From positions 489,034-510,277 of the forward strand of contig CABFPE010000348.1 of assembly GCA_900660155.1 (NCBI GenBank): DNA of 21,244 nt. The letters are read 5' to 3'. The position numbers and the translations under genes are program-made. The notes under the pieces were generated by a model. That model had not been told where the DNA came from and searched no databases. It saw only the letters and a list, made by a program, of their open reading frames with translations. Within the stretch, counting starts at the first letter, position 1. The number at the start of each line of letters is the position of its first letter. The DNA comes from Hofstenia miamia. Lineage: Eukaryota > Xenacoelomorpha > Acoela > Hofsteniidae. Below, one piece after another: positions 10,051-18,965 of the stretch.

Positions 10051-10529
10051 ATCAAGTCTGGTCAAATTGCAAGAATTCAATGATCTCCCAAAAACTGAAA
10101 CTTGTTGCAATGATTATCACCTTTTGTTGGAATTAGTGAAGGCAAAGCTGATGAAGATGGATAACAAGGGAATGGCAAGGGTTTGATTATCACAATTTCC
10201 ACCTGGGGTTAGCAATGTGTGGTGGAATTCGTGAGGAATATACTACTTGTTTTCTGAGATTATCACCTGTAATCATGACGAGAAATTGTCAAAAGGGAAT
10301 GCATTCATAGCTAATACATAGGCGCCTGCTTGGTTTTCTGCCCCATAAATATCGATTGGGGCAAAATTCTCGATTGTAAACTGTCCAACCCATCTCAGAA
10401 TACCATAACAAAGCACGGCTTTTCAGGAATTGATGAGAAACCATTTGCAATGACCAAGCAGAAAGAGCTTTTGCCCTTGCCTACTGAAAAATTCCTCAGT
10501 TCCAGTTGATATTCAATTGAGAAGCTAAG

Positions 10530-11060
10530 AGTAGTGTACTAAGGGTTGGGGAGGTTCCACAAACTGACCTTTTGTCCTCTGCTGATTCACTGATATCCAG
10601 GGAGTGTTTGTAAATGTTAATTAGTGAGTCATTCTACTTGACAAATGTTTTTGACAGCTCCACTAATGGATTTTCAGTGATGTCACATTCTTGATATTTT
10701 TAAGTGTATTGACTAATGGATTTTCAAGTAGCTAGTTTAATTAGTGATTTGTGACACTTTTTTTAATTGATTTTTGTGGTGATTCATATACATGTTAGGG
10801 CCAATTTTAGTTTACACTGTTTTGATATGACTAATTTCATTTCATGTTAATATATATGGCTATATCACATGTTACAATCACTTGCATACATTACATTGCA
10901 TTTTGTAAATATACTTTGTTATCACACACTACATTTTGTTGATCAATTTCCATGACTTCTAATGATTGCATGTACAATGTAATTTGGGAAACTTTCAAAA
11001 AATCGCATTTCATTTTTGTCAATATACCCTATTAACATGTTTATTGTATCATGTTTTTTA
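10530..11060 (+). repeat. Left terminal inverted repeat of the Polinton-like element
   Basis: Matches the reverse complement of 15271-15773 at roughly four bases in five by eye, with several small indels. Shared blocks include ACAAACTGACCTTTTG, CTAATGGATTTTCA and TTAATTGATTTTTGTGG. Similarity fades after TTATTGTATCATGTTTTTT. Confidence 0.85.
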
Positions 11061-12563
11061 CACCACATTTTGTAATATCATGCTAATTACTATTTTCCAT
11101 GTTTTTTGTATAAAGACACAAACACACAAAAACTACAATATCATTTTCAAGAGATACCCTATTTTTACATTGTAAAATTCACATGTTTAATTCGTTTTGC
11201 TGGCAAATATTTCATTCCATGCGTAATACATAATAAAACCAACCTACATTTTTCAGAAAGAGTAGAACATGGGTTATGTATAAAACTGAAATTTGCTGCC
11301 TAAAATTGTGCATGCAATGTTATTAATATAATTTATACACATACACACTTTAAATATACAGAATTATTATACATTAGTTTTACACAGCAAACTTTTCTTT
11401 ACACTTCTTTTTTGGTTTATTTGATTTTTTTGGGTTGTATACATTTGGTGACTGATTCATCTTTTATCAACTTTTCCACATTGTTCACTTTTTATATGTG
11501 TTTATAGATTGATACACATTCATCGACTTTTCCACATTGTTCACTTTTTGTACGTGTTTATTGATTGATACACATTCATTGATTTTTCCACATTGTTCAC
11601 TTTTTGTACATGTTTATAGATTGATATGCCTTCATCGACTTTTCCATGTTTTTTCACTCTTATTTGCTTTATATACACTGCATACACTGTACATGGATTT
11701 TCTGAATTTCATTGCTTTTATCGACTTTTCCACATTGTTCAACTTCATTTGATTTATAGGCCTTGTTTACATGATTGTATGCATCACACAGTGTTCCACT
11801 TTTCAATTGTTTTGTATCACCAAATTCTCACAATTCCATGATATGCACCACTCTTGTTCTAAACATATAAACTTGAAAATGTGTATAGTGGGAGACATGT
11901 TAAATTCAATTGCAAAACGCCTACAATCAATTTAAGTTCGTAATTTGCAATATTAGTTAAAAAAAATATTATGTCAAAATAATTCTAGTAAGTCAATTGT
12001 AGCAATGAAACAAAAGCAACTAACTAAAAACTATTATATACAAATATTTCCATTCAACCAGTTGCAGGTTAAACAAAAGCAATTAAAAACAATTTAAGTT
12101 TTAAATACCATTTCTATTTTAGTTTTAATCATGTGTGATGTAAAGAGATAAAATGAATATAATCAGATAAACCAACAATGCAAAAATTCAAGGTATGCTG
12201 GGAAATAAATAATATAGCAAAAGAATAAAACAATAAATTTAAATTACATACCAAGTTCTTTTGTAGAGTCGTATTTTGGAAATAGTTAACCAAGTTCTCA
12301 TCAATGTTAAACCCCACTTCAAAACACTGAGTTGATCTTTTAACAAGAGCCCATATTGTTCATCTTACATTCTGAATTTAAATTCATTTTATTCAACCAC
12401 ATCTGCATGACGTTAAAATTGGAAGAAAGAGAATGACAGAGTGATAGATAACAGCAGGCATAATTCAATGTCTGCTTTTCTCATCCTGCATAATATGCTG
12501 AGATCTGAGATAACTGGTTTTACTTCATAAAATTTTGAGGGAAAATTGCAATTCAATCCAAGC
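11061..12563. other. Interior of Polinton-like element, left half, mostly non-coding
   Basis: T-rich on the plus strand with a 56-bp tandem repeat at 11455-11660. The only coding-like piece is on the minus strand, about 12359-12252: 36 open codons containing CFEVGFNIDENLVNYF and ending at a GTATGT donor-like site. It has no ATG and no recognised family. The two ORFs at 10966-11303 and those at 11537-11841 look like by-products of AT/T-rich DNA. Confidence 0.4.
11455..11660. repeat. 56-bp tandem repeat, about 3.7 copies
   Basis: The block CTTTTCCACATTGTTCAC recurs starting at 11471, 11527, 11583 and 11639, spaced exactly 56 bp. Each unit also contains TGTTTATAGATTGATA-like sequence. A further degenerate copy begins near 11725, off register. 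Confidence 0.85.
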
Positions 12564-12780
12564 AGAGCATTCAAATCTCTGACGTGTTAAGTGTTCCCTA
12601 GTCAATAATTTGCACTGGTCTTTTATACTTGATGCAAAGTAACACACAAAGCTAATTCCACACATCAAAAACTCTCTAATGTTGACTCCTCATTTCTCAA
12701 ATAGAATACACTACTTTAATCCCATCTCCTAAAAATAATTAATGTCAGTTATACAATAATTGTAAAAAATNACAACCGAG
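12564..12780 (+). repeat. Inner inverted repeat, left copy
   Basis: Inverse of 13660-13890. Shared blocks include TCTCTGACGTGTTAAGTG, CACACAAAGCTAATTCCA and GTCAGTTATACAATAATTG. By eye it is more similar than the outer repeats, with a few indels. One N falls near its right end. Confidence 0.85.
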
Positions 12781-13060
12781 TGAGAAACTATGAATTATGC
12801 ACCGATTTTTGCTTGTTCTTGTTAATGATTAATTAAAAATATTTAGTATGAAGATTCATCTGCCTTTACATCTAGCTGTGTAGTTTATTATTTCATATCC
12901 ATGAACTATGTGTTTTACAATAGCATTCACTACTATTAATTTTAGCAGACTGCTATGGAATCAGTGAAATGTTTTCACCTTTTTGTTTGAGTTTACACAT
13001 CATATGTGGTATTTTCAACAAAGTAGATAAAGTTTAAACCATGTTTCAAGTCGATTTAAG

Positions 13061-13456
13061 ATGGTTTCCCTTTCAAAAAGACTTGTTTATCACTATATAA
13101 CAATAAAGAACGCTATGATAGGTCAAAGATTGAAGGCAATACGTTTTGGTTTCAAATACATCTACATGCAAAATAACAAGGTATGTTGACATATAATTGC
13201 TTGATAACCTATGCATATTATAATATTTCACATTTAATTGAGTATGTTTTTTTTAAATTTTCATTTTAAACTAAATTATACACACCAATTTTTACTACAT
13301 TTAATATTTTGTTTAATCATACACAGTTTAAATTTTTCTATTTATGTGTGTATATCACACATTTTTTGCATGTGAGTAATAAAATATTTACAAAACATTA
13401 AGATGTTTAGAATGGTGAATGCATTACAGGTTTACAAATTTAACAAATGGAGATGA
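13061..13456 (+). CDS. Possible two-exon gene for a 48-residue basic protein
   Basis: An ATG at 13061 opens 40 codons (MVSLSKRLVYHYITI..., ending YMQNNK) that stop exactly at a GTATGT donor at 13181. An acceptor ATTACAG ends at 13429, and joining there in phase adds eight codons (VYKFNKWR) and a TGA at 13454-13456. The product would be strongly basic (K/R-rich) and aromatic. It lies at the centre of the Polinton-like element, between the inner inverted repeats. I recognise no family. The splice is inferred only from site sequences, and an ORF this short can arise by chance. Confidence 0.3.
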
Positions 13457-13659
13457 TATCTATGGAAAAAATCATCAACTTATATATTTTTTAAAAACAA
13501 ACACAGAGTTTCAAATAATTCACATTTCTTCCCTGGTGTTATATATTTCATTTTATGTGTATTGCATTTTTTTATTTTGCCTTCTTGACTGTTTTTTATT
13601 ACCATTGCATTAGTAATTGTAATGGTACTCATGTGTTTTATTTTATTATTCCAAGAGAG

Positions 13660-13890
13660 TGTGTGCATCTATTGTAATTTTTTACAATTATTGTATAACT
13701 GACATTAATTATTTCTTAGCAGATGGGGTTGAAGTGGTGAATTCTATTTGGGAAATGGTGAGTCAACTTATTGTGCATTAGAGAATTGTTGATTTATGGA
13801 ATTAGCTTTGTGTGTTTCTTTGCATCAAGCATAAAAGAACAGTGCAAATTATTGATAAAGTATCACTTAACACGTCAGAGATTGAATGCT
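13660..13890 (-). repeat. Inner inverted repeat, right copy
   Basis: Inverse partner of 12564-12780, about 880 bp away. Its midpoint with the left copy (about 13225) nearly coincides with the midpoint of the outer repeats (about 13150). Confidence 0.85.
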
Positions 13891-14050
13891 GTGCTAATAG
13901 CTTTTGGGAGAATTGGCTGAAAACTGTTAATTGATTAAAATGGCAAAAACTTTACTAAAAAATATGCTATTATTCAATTTACCCGTGTTTTATATTGAAT
14001 ACAAAAATATTTATCATTCTCTCTATAGATTTCCATTTGGATAGTTGATT

Positions 14051-14354
14051 GTTAGTCATGGCATCATGTAAGAAATCTAATGTTTTTTGAAATTCATGGG
14101 AGTGCATTCAATTACATTACATTAAAGAACTGTTGATTTTAATCAAAGAAAAACTATATATTATTACAATACGTCAATCAAAAGAGAATTTTGACTGTTT
14201 ACCAGGACATATACAGAAAGCTTTCAATTGGTATCAATGTAACTTCCATCATGTCGCATTTACAGAAGGAAACCTAACAAATGAGCAAATTGATTACTTT
14301 TATCAATTCACTAAAATTATCAACACAAGAGAATACACTGTTTTGTGGATGTGA
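14051..14354 (+). pseudogene. Small coding remnant in the Polinton-like element (unnamed family)
   Basis: The frame at 14133-14354 encodes 73 residues: MILIKEKLYIITIRQSKENF, then a segment with CLPGHIQKAFNWYQCNFHHV, then FTEGNLTNEQ. Just upstream another frame reads EIHGSAFNYITLKN. After the stop at 14352 reading resumes as CYELQI. The arrangement EIxG...I...W...(F/Y)HxxxxxxGxLT recalls small, unnamed invertebrate repeat-encoded proteins in which a WxxxxxHGIxW-like block is followed by YVKGxEKxxWL. Function unknown. The similarity is from memory and weak. Converges with the minus-strand remnant at 14609. Confidence 0.4.
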
Positions 14355-14608
14355 TGCTATGAACTGCAAATTTCTTAGCTGAATAATCTCTCAACCTGTG
14401 GAAAATTTAATCAATCACAGTTATCAGTACCCACAGAACATGGGAAATTCTATAGACTGTAAAAAAAACTATTTTAAATTTGTACATCAAATGAACACTT
14501 CAAAATCATTGTAAATTTAAGAAATTTATTGTAAAACGATTATAACTAATAATTAATGATTTTTACTAGTATTATTTTTATAAACTGTGCATGTAGAAGA
14601 AAACAATA

Positions 14609-15146
14609 CTATATTTTTATTTTACTAAATTCTAATACAATATGATATACATTATCACCACCAGTCATGATTTCCATGTCATCATTGTGAAAAAGTTTTT
14701 TATTTACCAGAGTCTTGTAATTCTCACCCAATGCATTGACATAATGTTTGGGTAGGAAGTAGTAAAAACCATTGTTGAGTCTTATCTTTACAACTATACC
14801 ATATCTCATGCTCAGCTGACAATGTCCTCAATTGTTAGCCAGAGATTTTTGGTAGTTCACTAGCTGGACATTTGAAAAAAATACAGGTTGGTGGTTGGGA
14901 ATTAACATCGTTTAAGCATTGTAAAACATGGTCATCCTCATTTGTGTTGGGGGAGACAATCACATTATTATTGAATATAGGACGTCTTCATTTGTGTTGA
15001 GTCTTGCATTTTTCTTTTACATGCGCAGGTGGTGGGGACATCATCTCCTGTGTTAGCGGGTTATAGCCATGTGATGGTGGTGGGGTTCTGCATAGTTCGT
15101 CAAATAGACTGCTCAATGAGCTGGATGCTAGCTTTTCAACAGACAT
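14609..15146 (-). pseudogene. Broken minus-strand gene in the Polinton-like element; C-terminus resembles a small OB-fold-like protein
   Basis: An ATG at 15146 opens MSVEKLASSSLSSLFDELC and a proline-rich stretch (RTPPPSHGYNPLTQEMMSPP), ending at a TGA (14988-14990). A shifted frame follows with NEDDHVLQCLNDVN. The last frame, ending near 14609, has 66 codons: MRYGIVVKIRLNNGFYYFLP, HYVNALGENYK and a tail VYHIVLEFSKIKI. The pattern TRYG-hydrophobic-FLPKRY...Y-IEF is one I associate with short, common invertebrate repeat proteins that look like OB-fold single-strand binders; this is inference. At least two frame changes break it. Confidence 0.4.
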
Positions 15147-15270
15147 TGCCAAAAGTGAGAGACAAAATTACATAGAAGAAAAATAATGATTTTATCTGAT
15201 GAAATGAGGTGAATATATAGATTGACCAGCCAATGGAAATACATTGAACTTGTGAAAATTAATTATTGGT

Positions 15271-15773
15271 TGAAAAAACGTGATACAATAAATGTGTTAA
15301 CAAGGAATATTGACAAAAACAAAATGTGGTTTTTTGAATGTTCCCAAATTGCACTGTATGTGCAATCATCTGAAATCATGGAAAAAAACAAAATGTAATG
15401 TGTTTTTAATGAGGTATATTATCAAAATGCAATGTAATGTATGCAAGCAAGTGTAATGTGTGATATAGCTGTGTATATTAACAAACAATGAAATTAGTCA
15501 TTATATCAAAACAGTGTAAATTAAATTGGCCCTCACATGTAAATGAATCACCACAAAAATCAATTAAAAAACTGACATGAATCACTAAATGAAAATCCAT
15601 TAGTTGATACACTTAAAAATATCAAGTATGTGGTGTCACTGAAAATCCATTAGCGAGCTGTCAATCAACATTTGTCAAGTAGGTGAGTCATTAAAACCAC
15701 CCTCCAATATCAGTGAATCAGCAGAGGGCAAAAGGTCAGTTTGTGACTTCTCCTCTGTTCTTACTACACTACT
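15271..15773 (-). repeat. Right terminal inverted repeat of the Polinton-like element
   Basis: Inverse of the left arm. It is about 30 bp shorter because of scattered indels. No long reading frame lies in either arm. Confidence 0.85.
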
Positions 15774-15910
15774 GCTGAGATTATTGTTGCTATGAATAAA
15801 AAACTACATCAAATGTAATTCCATGCATTTCCTTATTCTAATAAATCAATTCATTGTGATAGATTCTTAGCTTTCTAAATACAATACAAGAATATTGTAT
15901 ATGAAGTACC

Positions 15911-16744
15911 TACCCACGTAACCAAATACTGGTGGACCACCAGTGGCAGATACAGTGGGACACCAGGTGGGGTTTGGCCACCCGTGCACCAGTGGCTAAC
16001 TGGTGGTCCACTGTTGGCTAATTGGTGGGCCACTGGTGACAAAAATATGATTTAAACATTAGAGCAATGTCTGAAATGTTGTAAAAGCAAACTTTTATAT
16101 TGACAGAGTTTAAACATTGCAGTTTAAACTAACACAAACCCACAAAGGGTTGAAGGAAATGTTAGCAAGCTCACCATTTACATTGAATATAGATTGACAA
16201 TAGAAAGTATAATGAAATTTTTATTATAAGCAATAACAACAAGCACACAAAAATGCCCAATTTTGATTTAATTTTTAATTTCCAAAGAAATTGCAATTTT
16301 TAAACATTATTTTTTTCCAATAATTAAAAATATATTTTGCCAAATTTTAAGTACCCATGTAAACATTGATTTCAATGTCCACAAATAATCGTGAATAAAT
16401 TATTTTGAAATTTCATTCTGCACATATATCTTATAATTTTTGCAAACAGAAAATTGCAAAAAAGCTCTTCACAATGAATTTTATATGTTTATGAGATCTA
16501 AGAGAGCATAATAATGAATAATATTTTACTTGCAAGCATTAGCTCATGTATTATTTACGATTACGTGTAAATCAGATGTCACTAGTGGTCCATCAGTGTT
16601 CCACTGGTGGCTATGAGTGGCTGCAATTGCTACTACTGCCACTCCTTAGCCACCAGTGGTCCACTAGTGGCTATGAGTGGCTGTAATTGCCACTCCTGCC
16701 ACTGCTTCCCCACCAGTGGTCCACTGGTGGTGGCTACATGGGTA
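15911..16744. mobile_element. MITE-like element with CCACTGGTGG palindrome arrays
   Basis: Starts TACCCACGTAACCA and ends with the near inverse, TGGCTACATGGGTA. Excluding the outer TA on each side leaves CCCAYGTA termini flanked by TA, as in Tc1/mariner-type insertions, though the outer TA could instead be part of the repeat. Both subterminal regions (15930-16040 and 16580-16735) hold many copies of CCACTGGTGG/CCACCAGTGG/CCACTAGTGG. The centre is AT-rich and codes for nothing. The reading frame over the right array is a by-product of the repeat. Confidence 0.6.
16598..16719. repeat. 60-bp tandem duplication in the right palindrome array
   Basis: CTATGAGTGGCTG at 16611 recurs at 16671, and the flanking GTGGTCCACTRGTGG blocks repeat at the same 60-bp period. 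Two copies are seen. Confidence 0.8.
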
Positions 16745-17234
16745 ATTTGCATAATTAAATCAAATTTTTGTAAGTTTTTCAACCACAATTAATAAAAGGA
16801 TTATAAAGATCGCATCTATATCCAATTCCTCCACCTACACCATTTGAAACTAAGTAAAATATTAAAATTCGTTTTCAGATTGGGCACACAAATATACAGA
16901 TTAGTACTAAACTTTGGATTTATAAATATTGATTAAGGTTTATTAAACAAAAAATTGCGTAAGTATAATTTTGAAATTCTCTGAAAATTTTAATGCTATA
17001 AAGAACAGATAATTAATGCAATATAAAAATTTGAAAAAAGAGAAACCCTAGAGTCAAATTTGATATTTACTAGTTCATTGCTAAAGAAAAGAGCAAAGGC
17101 ATTGCTGCTGTAAATGAAATTTATTATAGTAGCGAAATAATTAAACATAACCAAAATTCAATAAAGTTTTTAAAAATAATTTCACTTGGTGCTTAAAATC
17201 GTAGCTGATTCAATTATTATAATTACTACCAATA
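16745..17234. other. AT-rich stretch, no gene seen
   Basis: No open frame of note and no repeat identified. It may contain eroded upstream sequence of the RT fragment that follows. Confidence 0.4.
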
Positions 17235-17450
17235 TTCTCGGACTGGCTAAAACTGGCCAACATTGTACCATTACATAAAAAGACGACCCAAATGTATGCT
17301 TTAATTCGATAGCATCATGTATTAGCAAAGATTTTCAAAGGACCCCTCTCTGACCAAATCAATTAGGAGTTGACTATATGTATCTATGATTTATCTCCTA
17401 AGACACAATGGAGGTTTCAAAAAGGAATATCTAGTGATTTATGTTATTGA
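17235..17450 (+). pseudogene. Non-LTR reverse transcriptase, N-terminal palm fragment
   Basis: One frame reads DWLKLANIVPLHKKTTQ, then after a stop HHVLAKIFKGPLSDQIN, then after a stop QWRFQKGISS. This is the classic start of LINE-type RT: P.dW..a.i.PI.KKg...y.PISLts...KifE..l...i, followed by Q.GFr.g.st. Two or more stops interrupt it. It continues into unrecognised AT-rich DNA at 17451-17880. Confidence 0.75.
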
Positions 17451-17899
17451 AAAAAGGAGAAAAAATATTGATGACAAATTAAGAATTTATAATTGGCAAT
17501 ATTTACCTGAATAAGGAATATTTTATCTAATCATATAAATATTTCTGCCAATAGCTCTCACTCAATATTAAGTCATTTATACAAAATACAAGAAAAAGTA
17601 AAATTGTATAGTAATTGCAATTAGTGCATTTAAAACTAGGTGACCACCTGTAATATCTACCATATGAACTAATAATAAAGTATTTTTCACACTGCTTAGT
17701 ATAATATATCTTAACTACATTTTCAAATCTTAAGTAAATGCTTGTCAATTTATTATATATTTAACATTTAAAATGAATTTTTCAAACCCAATAATGACCA
17801 TTTAAGATAAGATTTGTTTATTGAATGGAAAGAAAATAAATGAACAATTGAGAAATAGTTATTTACATCGATATAACATAATTGACCATAAGCAGAAGA
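17451..17899. other. AT-rich stretch, no gene seen
   Basis: No similarity recognised on either strand. The 73-codon minus-strand frame at 17527-17748 has no recognisable family or codon pattern. Confidence 0.4.
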
Positions 17900-18460
17900 A
17901 ATTTATTTTTGTGATGTGACGTCTTCGCCCGAATTGAACGCAATTTACTGGCAGCACTTGTGGAATTTGAAAACATACATACTAGATTTGGTCGACAACG
18001 GATTGCTTTGAAAATATTAAGTGACAAGTGCAGTCGTTTCTGCTCGAGTATTATATCAGAAGAACCGTTTGTGATGATGTGTTCAGTGCGATTATATAAA
18101 GATATTTTATTTTCGCGTCGAATGCAATCGGTAAACTTTAAAAATGCAGGAGATGCGTAATCAAATACACTGTATATAATAGGGTTAGCAATTTTACATA
18201 GTTCTTTCTGAGTAAGTAGGGACCTAATAAGCCTTATGCATTAAAGATGTAAAGAGCACGCCCTGTGACATGCTTAATGTGCTCATTTCAGGTAAGTTTT
18301 CCACTAATAGTAATACCCAGTATTTTGAATGATGAGAAACGTGTGACGAGACTGGAAGTAGTACTGTCCGCCGGTTTGCCAAAGATAAATTGATTGCCGC
18401 TGTGTGGGTGTTTTCATACAACAACCAACACAACATAACAGCACTAATTCTTTAAAGCAA
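17900..18460 (-). pseudogene. Non-LTR reverse transcriptase, C-terminal fragment, opposite strand
   Basis: On the minus strand the frame reads FKILGITISGKLT (about 18330-18290), the YLGV-like thumb motif. HIKHVTGRALYIFNA, GLLGPYLLRKNYVKLL and a poorly conserved linker follow. After several frame changes the end reads ASKLRSIRAKTSHH (about 17950-17905), like the closing R-x-R-T-x-R-Y/F-x-N-S segment of jockey/CR1-type RTs. Multiple stops. It is opposite in direction to the fragment at 17235, so they are not two ends of one simple insertion unless an inversion occurred. Confidence 0.7.
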
Positions 18461-18714
18461 CAAATACATCTTTTCAATTAGAGCTTACGAGAACAGGATC
18501 AAAAATCAAAGCACAATACCGGACCAATTTCAACTTATATTTGTTTTATTTTGTATTATATTTGCAATTTTACTATATTTGCAAACCTAGAATATGTCTG
18601 TAATATTTCAATTCAGTATTCAACTTGATTACTCATAAAATAGAGTCACATAAAAATGGAATAAATCACATTTTCCATTTTAAGTATTACAATTTAAGCG
18701 TCAAAAGTGCTTGA
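18461..18714. other. Stretch without recognised features
   Basis: AT-rich sequence; nothing recognised on either strand. Confidence 0.4.
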
Positions 18715-18965
18715 CTAGTTTTCACTTTTTGTGGAATCCCAGAAATAATTAACAAATGAAACAAAACAACATTCAGAAATTTTGTGGAATCCACAAAAAT
18801 AGAATATTAAAATAGAATTCTCTTCAGAGATTTGTGGAATCCACCAAAATATTTGATAAATAAAGTAAAATTCTCTTGTGAAATTTCGTGGAATCCATAG
18901 AAAATACTTGACAAATTCGACAAAATATCTTTCCGAAATTTTGTGGAATCTACAAAAATAATTTA
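18715..18965. repeat. Minisatellite, about 53-bp unit, five copies
   Basis: GTGGAATCC (or one-base variants) recurs at 18731, 18784, 18834, 18888 and 18943, spacing 50-55 bp. Each copy is preceded by a GAAATTTT-like stretch and followed by ACAAAATA-like sequence. The 88-codon minus-strand frame across it is a by-product (repeated CGFHKISE). Confidence 0.8.

Larger units (their letters stand above)
10530..15773. mobile_element. Polinton/Maverick-like non-autonomous element with long inverted repeats
   Basis: The termini are AGTAGTGTACTAAG at 10530 and its near inverse CTTACTACACTACT ending at 15773. A 6-bp duplication flanks it: GCTAAG at 10524-10529 and GCTGAG at 15774-15779 (5 of 6). AG-initial, AGTAGT-like ends, long TIRs and 6-bp duplications are features described for Polintons/Mavericks. 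At 5.2 kb it is far below the 15-20 kb of autonomous copies, and I find no polymerase B, integrase, packaging ATPase, protease or capsid gene. It is probably a deletion derivative or a relative with other cargo. It interrupts the transposase-like frame near its C-terminus. Confidence 0.65.
4591..15818 (+). pseudogene. Decayed transposase-like reading frame, split by three nested insertions
   Basis: Pieces lie at about 4591-5085, 5891-6047, 10055-10529 and 15780-15818. Piece 1 includes a 130-codon open stretch with KICSDTEAVNTG. Piece 2 continues in frame with EPCRLHVLD, a TAG at 5920, then VLKHELKSC and, after a one-base shift, YGFVKEIKSNWGLF up to the LTR. Piece 3 starts in frame (LVKLQEFNDLPKTE), then shows WWNS-stop-GIYYLF, APAWFSAP and, in another frame, CNDQAERAFALAY. 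Piece 4 gives about 12 codons to a TAA at 15816. The pattern DxxxVNTG...HVLD...NxRWNSRAIYxL...NQxAER resembles an unnamed invertebrate repeat-encoded protein family I recall; I cannot assign it to a superfamily. At least four stops and three frameshifts mark it as dead. Its own 5' end and termini are not found. Confidence 0.55.

Noticed and set aside
10966..11841. Several short frames with FHVF/TLYTLH-like low-complexity products
   Set aside because: They come from the T-rich arm and the 56-bp tandem repeat and change with each repeat copy. No motif or start context supports them.
12252..12359. Possible minus-strand exon ending at a GTATGT donor
   Set aside because: Only 36 codons, no ATG, no clear acceptor and no recognisable family. 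Noted in the interior description but not called as a gene.
15911..16744. CRISPR-like regularity in the CCACTGGTGG repeats
   Set aside because: Spacing is irregular, units are overlapping palindromes, and the genome is eukaryotic. The terminal repeats explain it as a transposable element.
16607..16792. Open frame of 61 codons with repeated cysteines (SGCNCHSCH)
   Set aside because: It is the translation of the CCACTGGTGG array and its 60-bp duplication. The repeat continues in non-coding form, so the cysteine spacing is not a protein signal.
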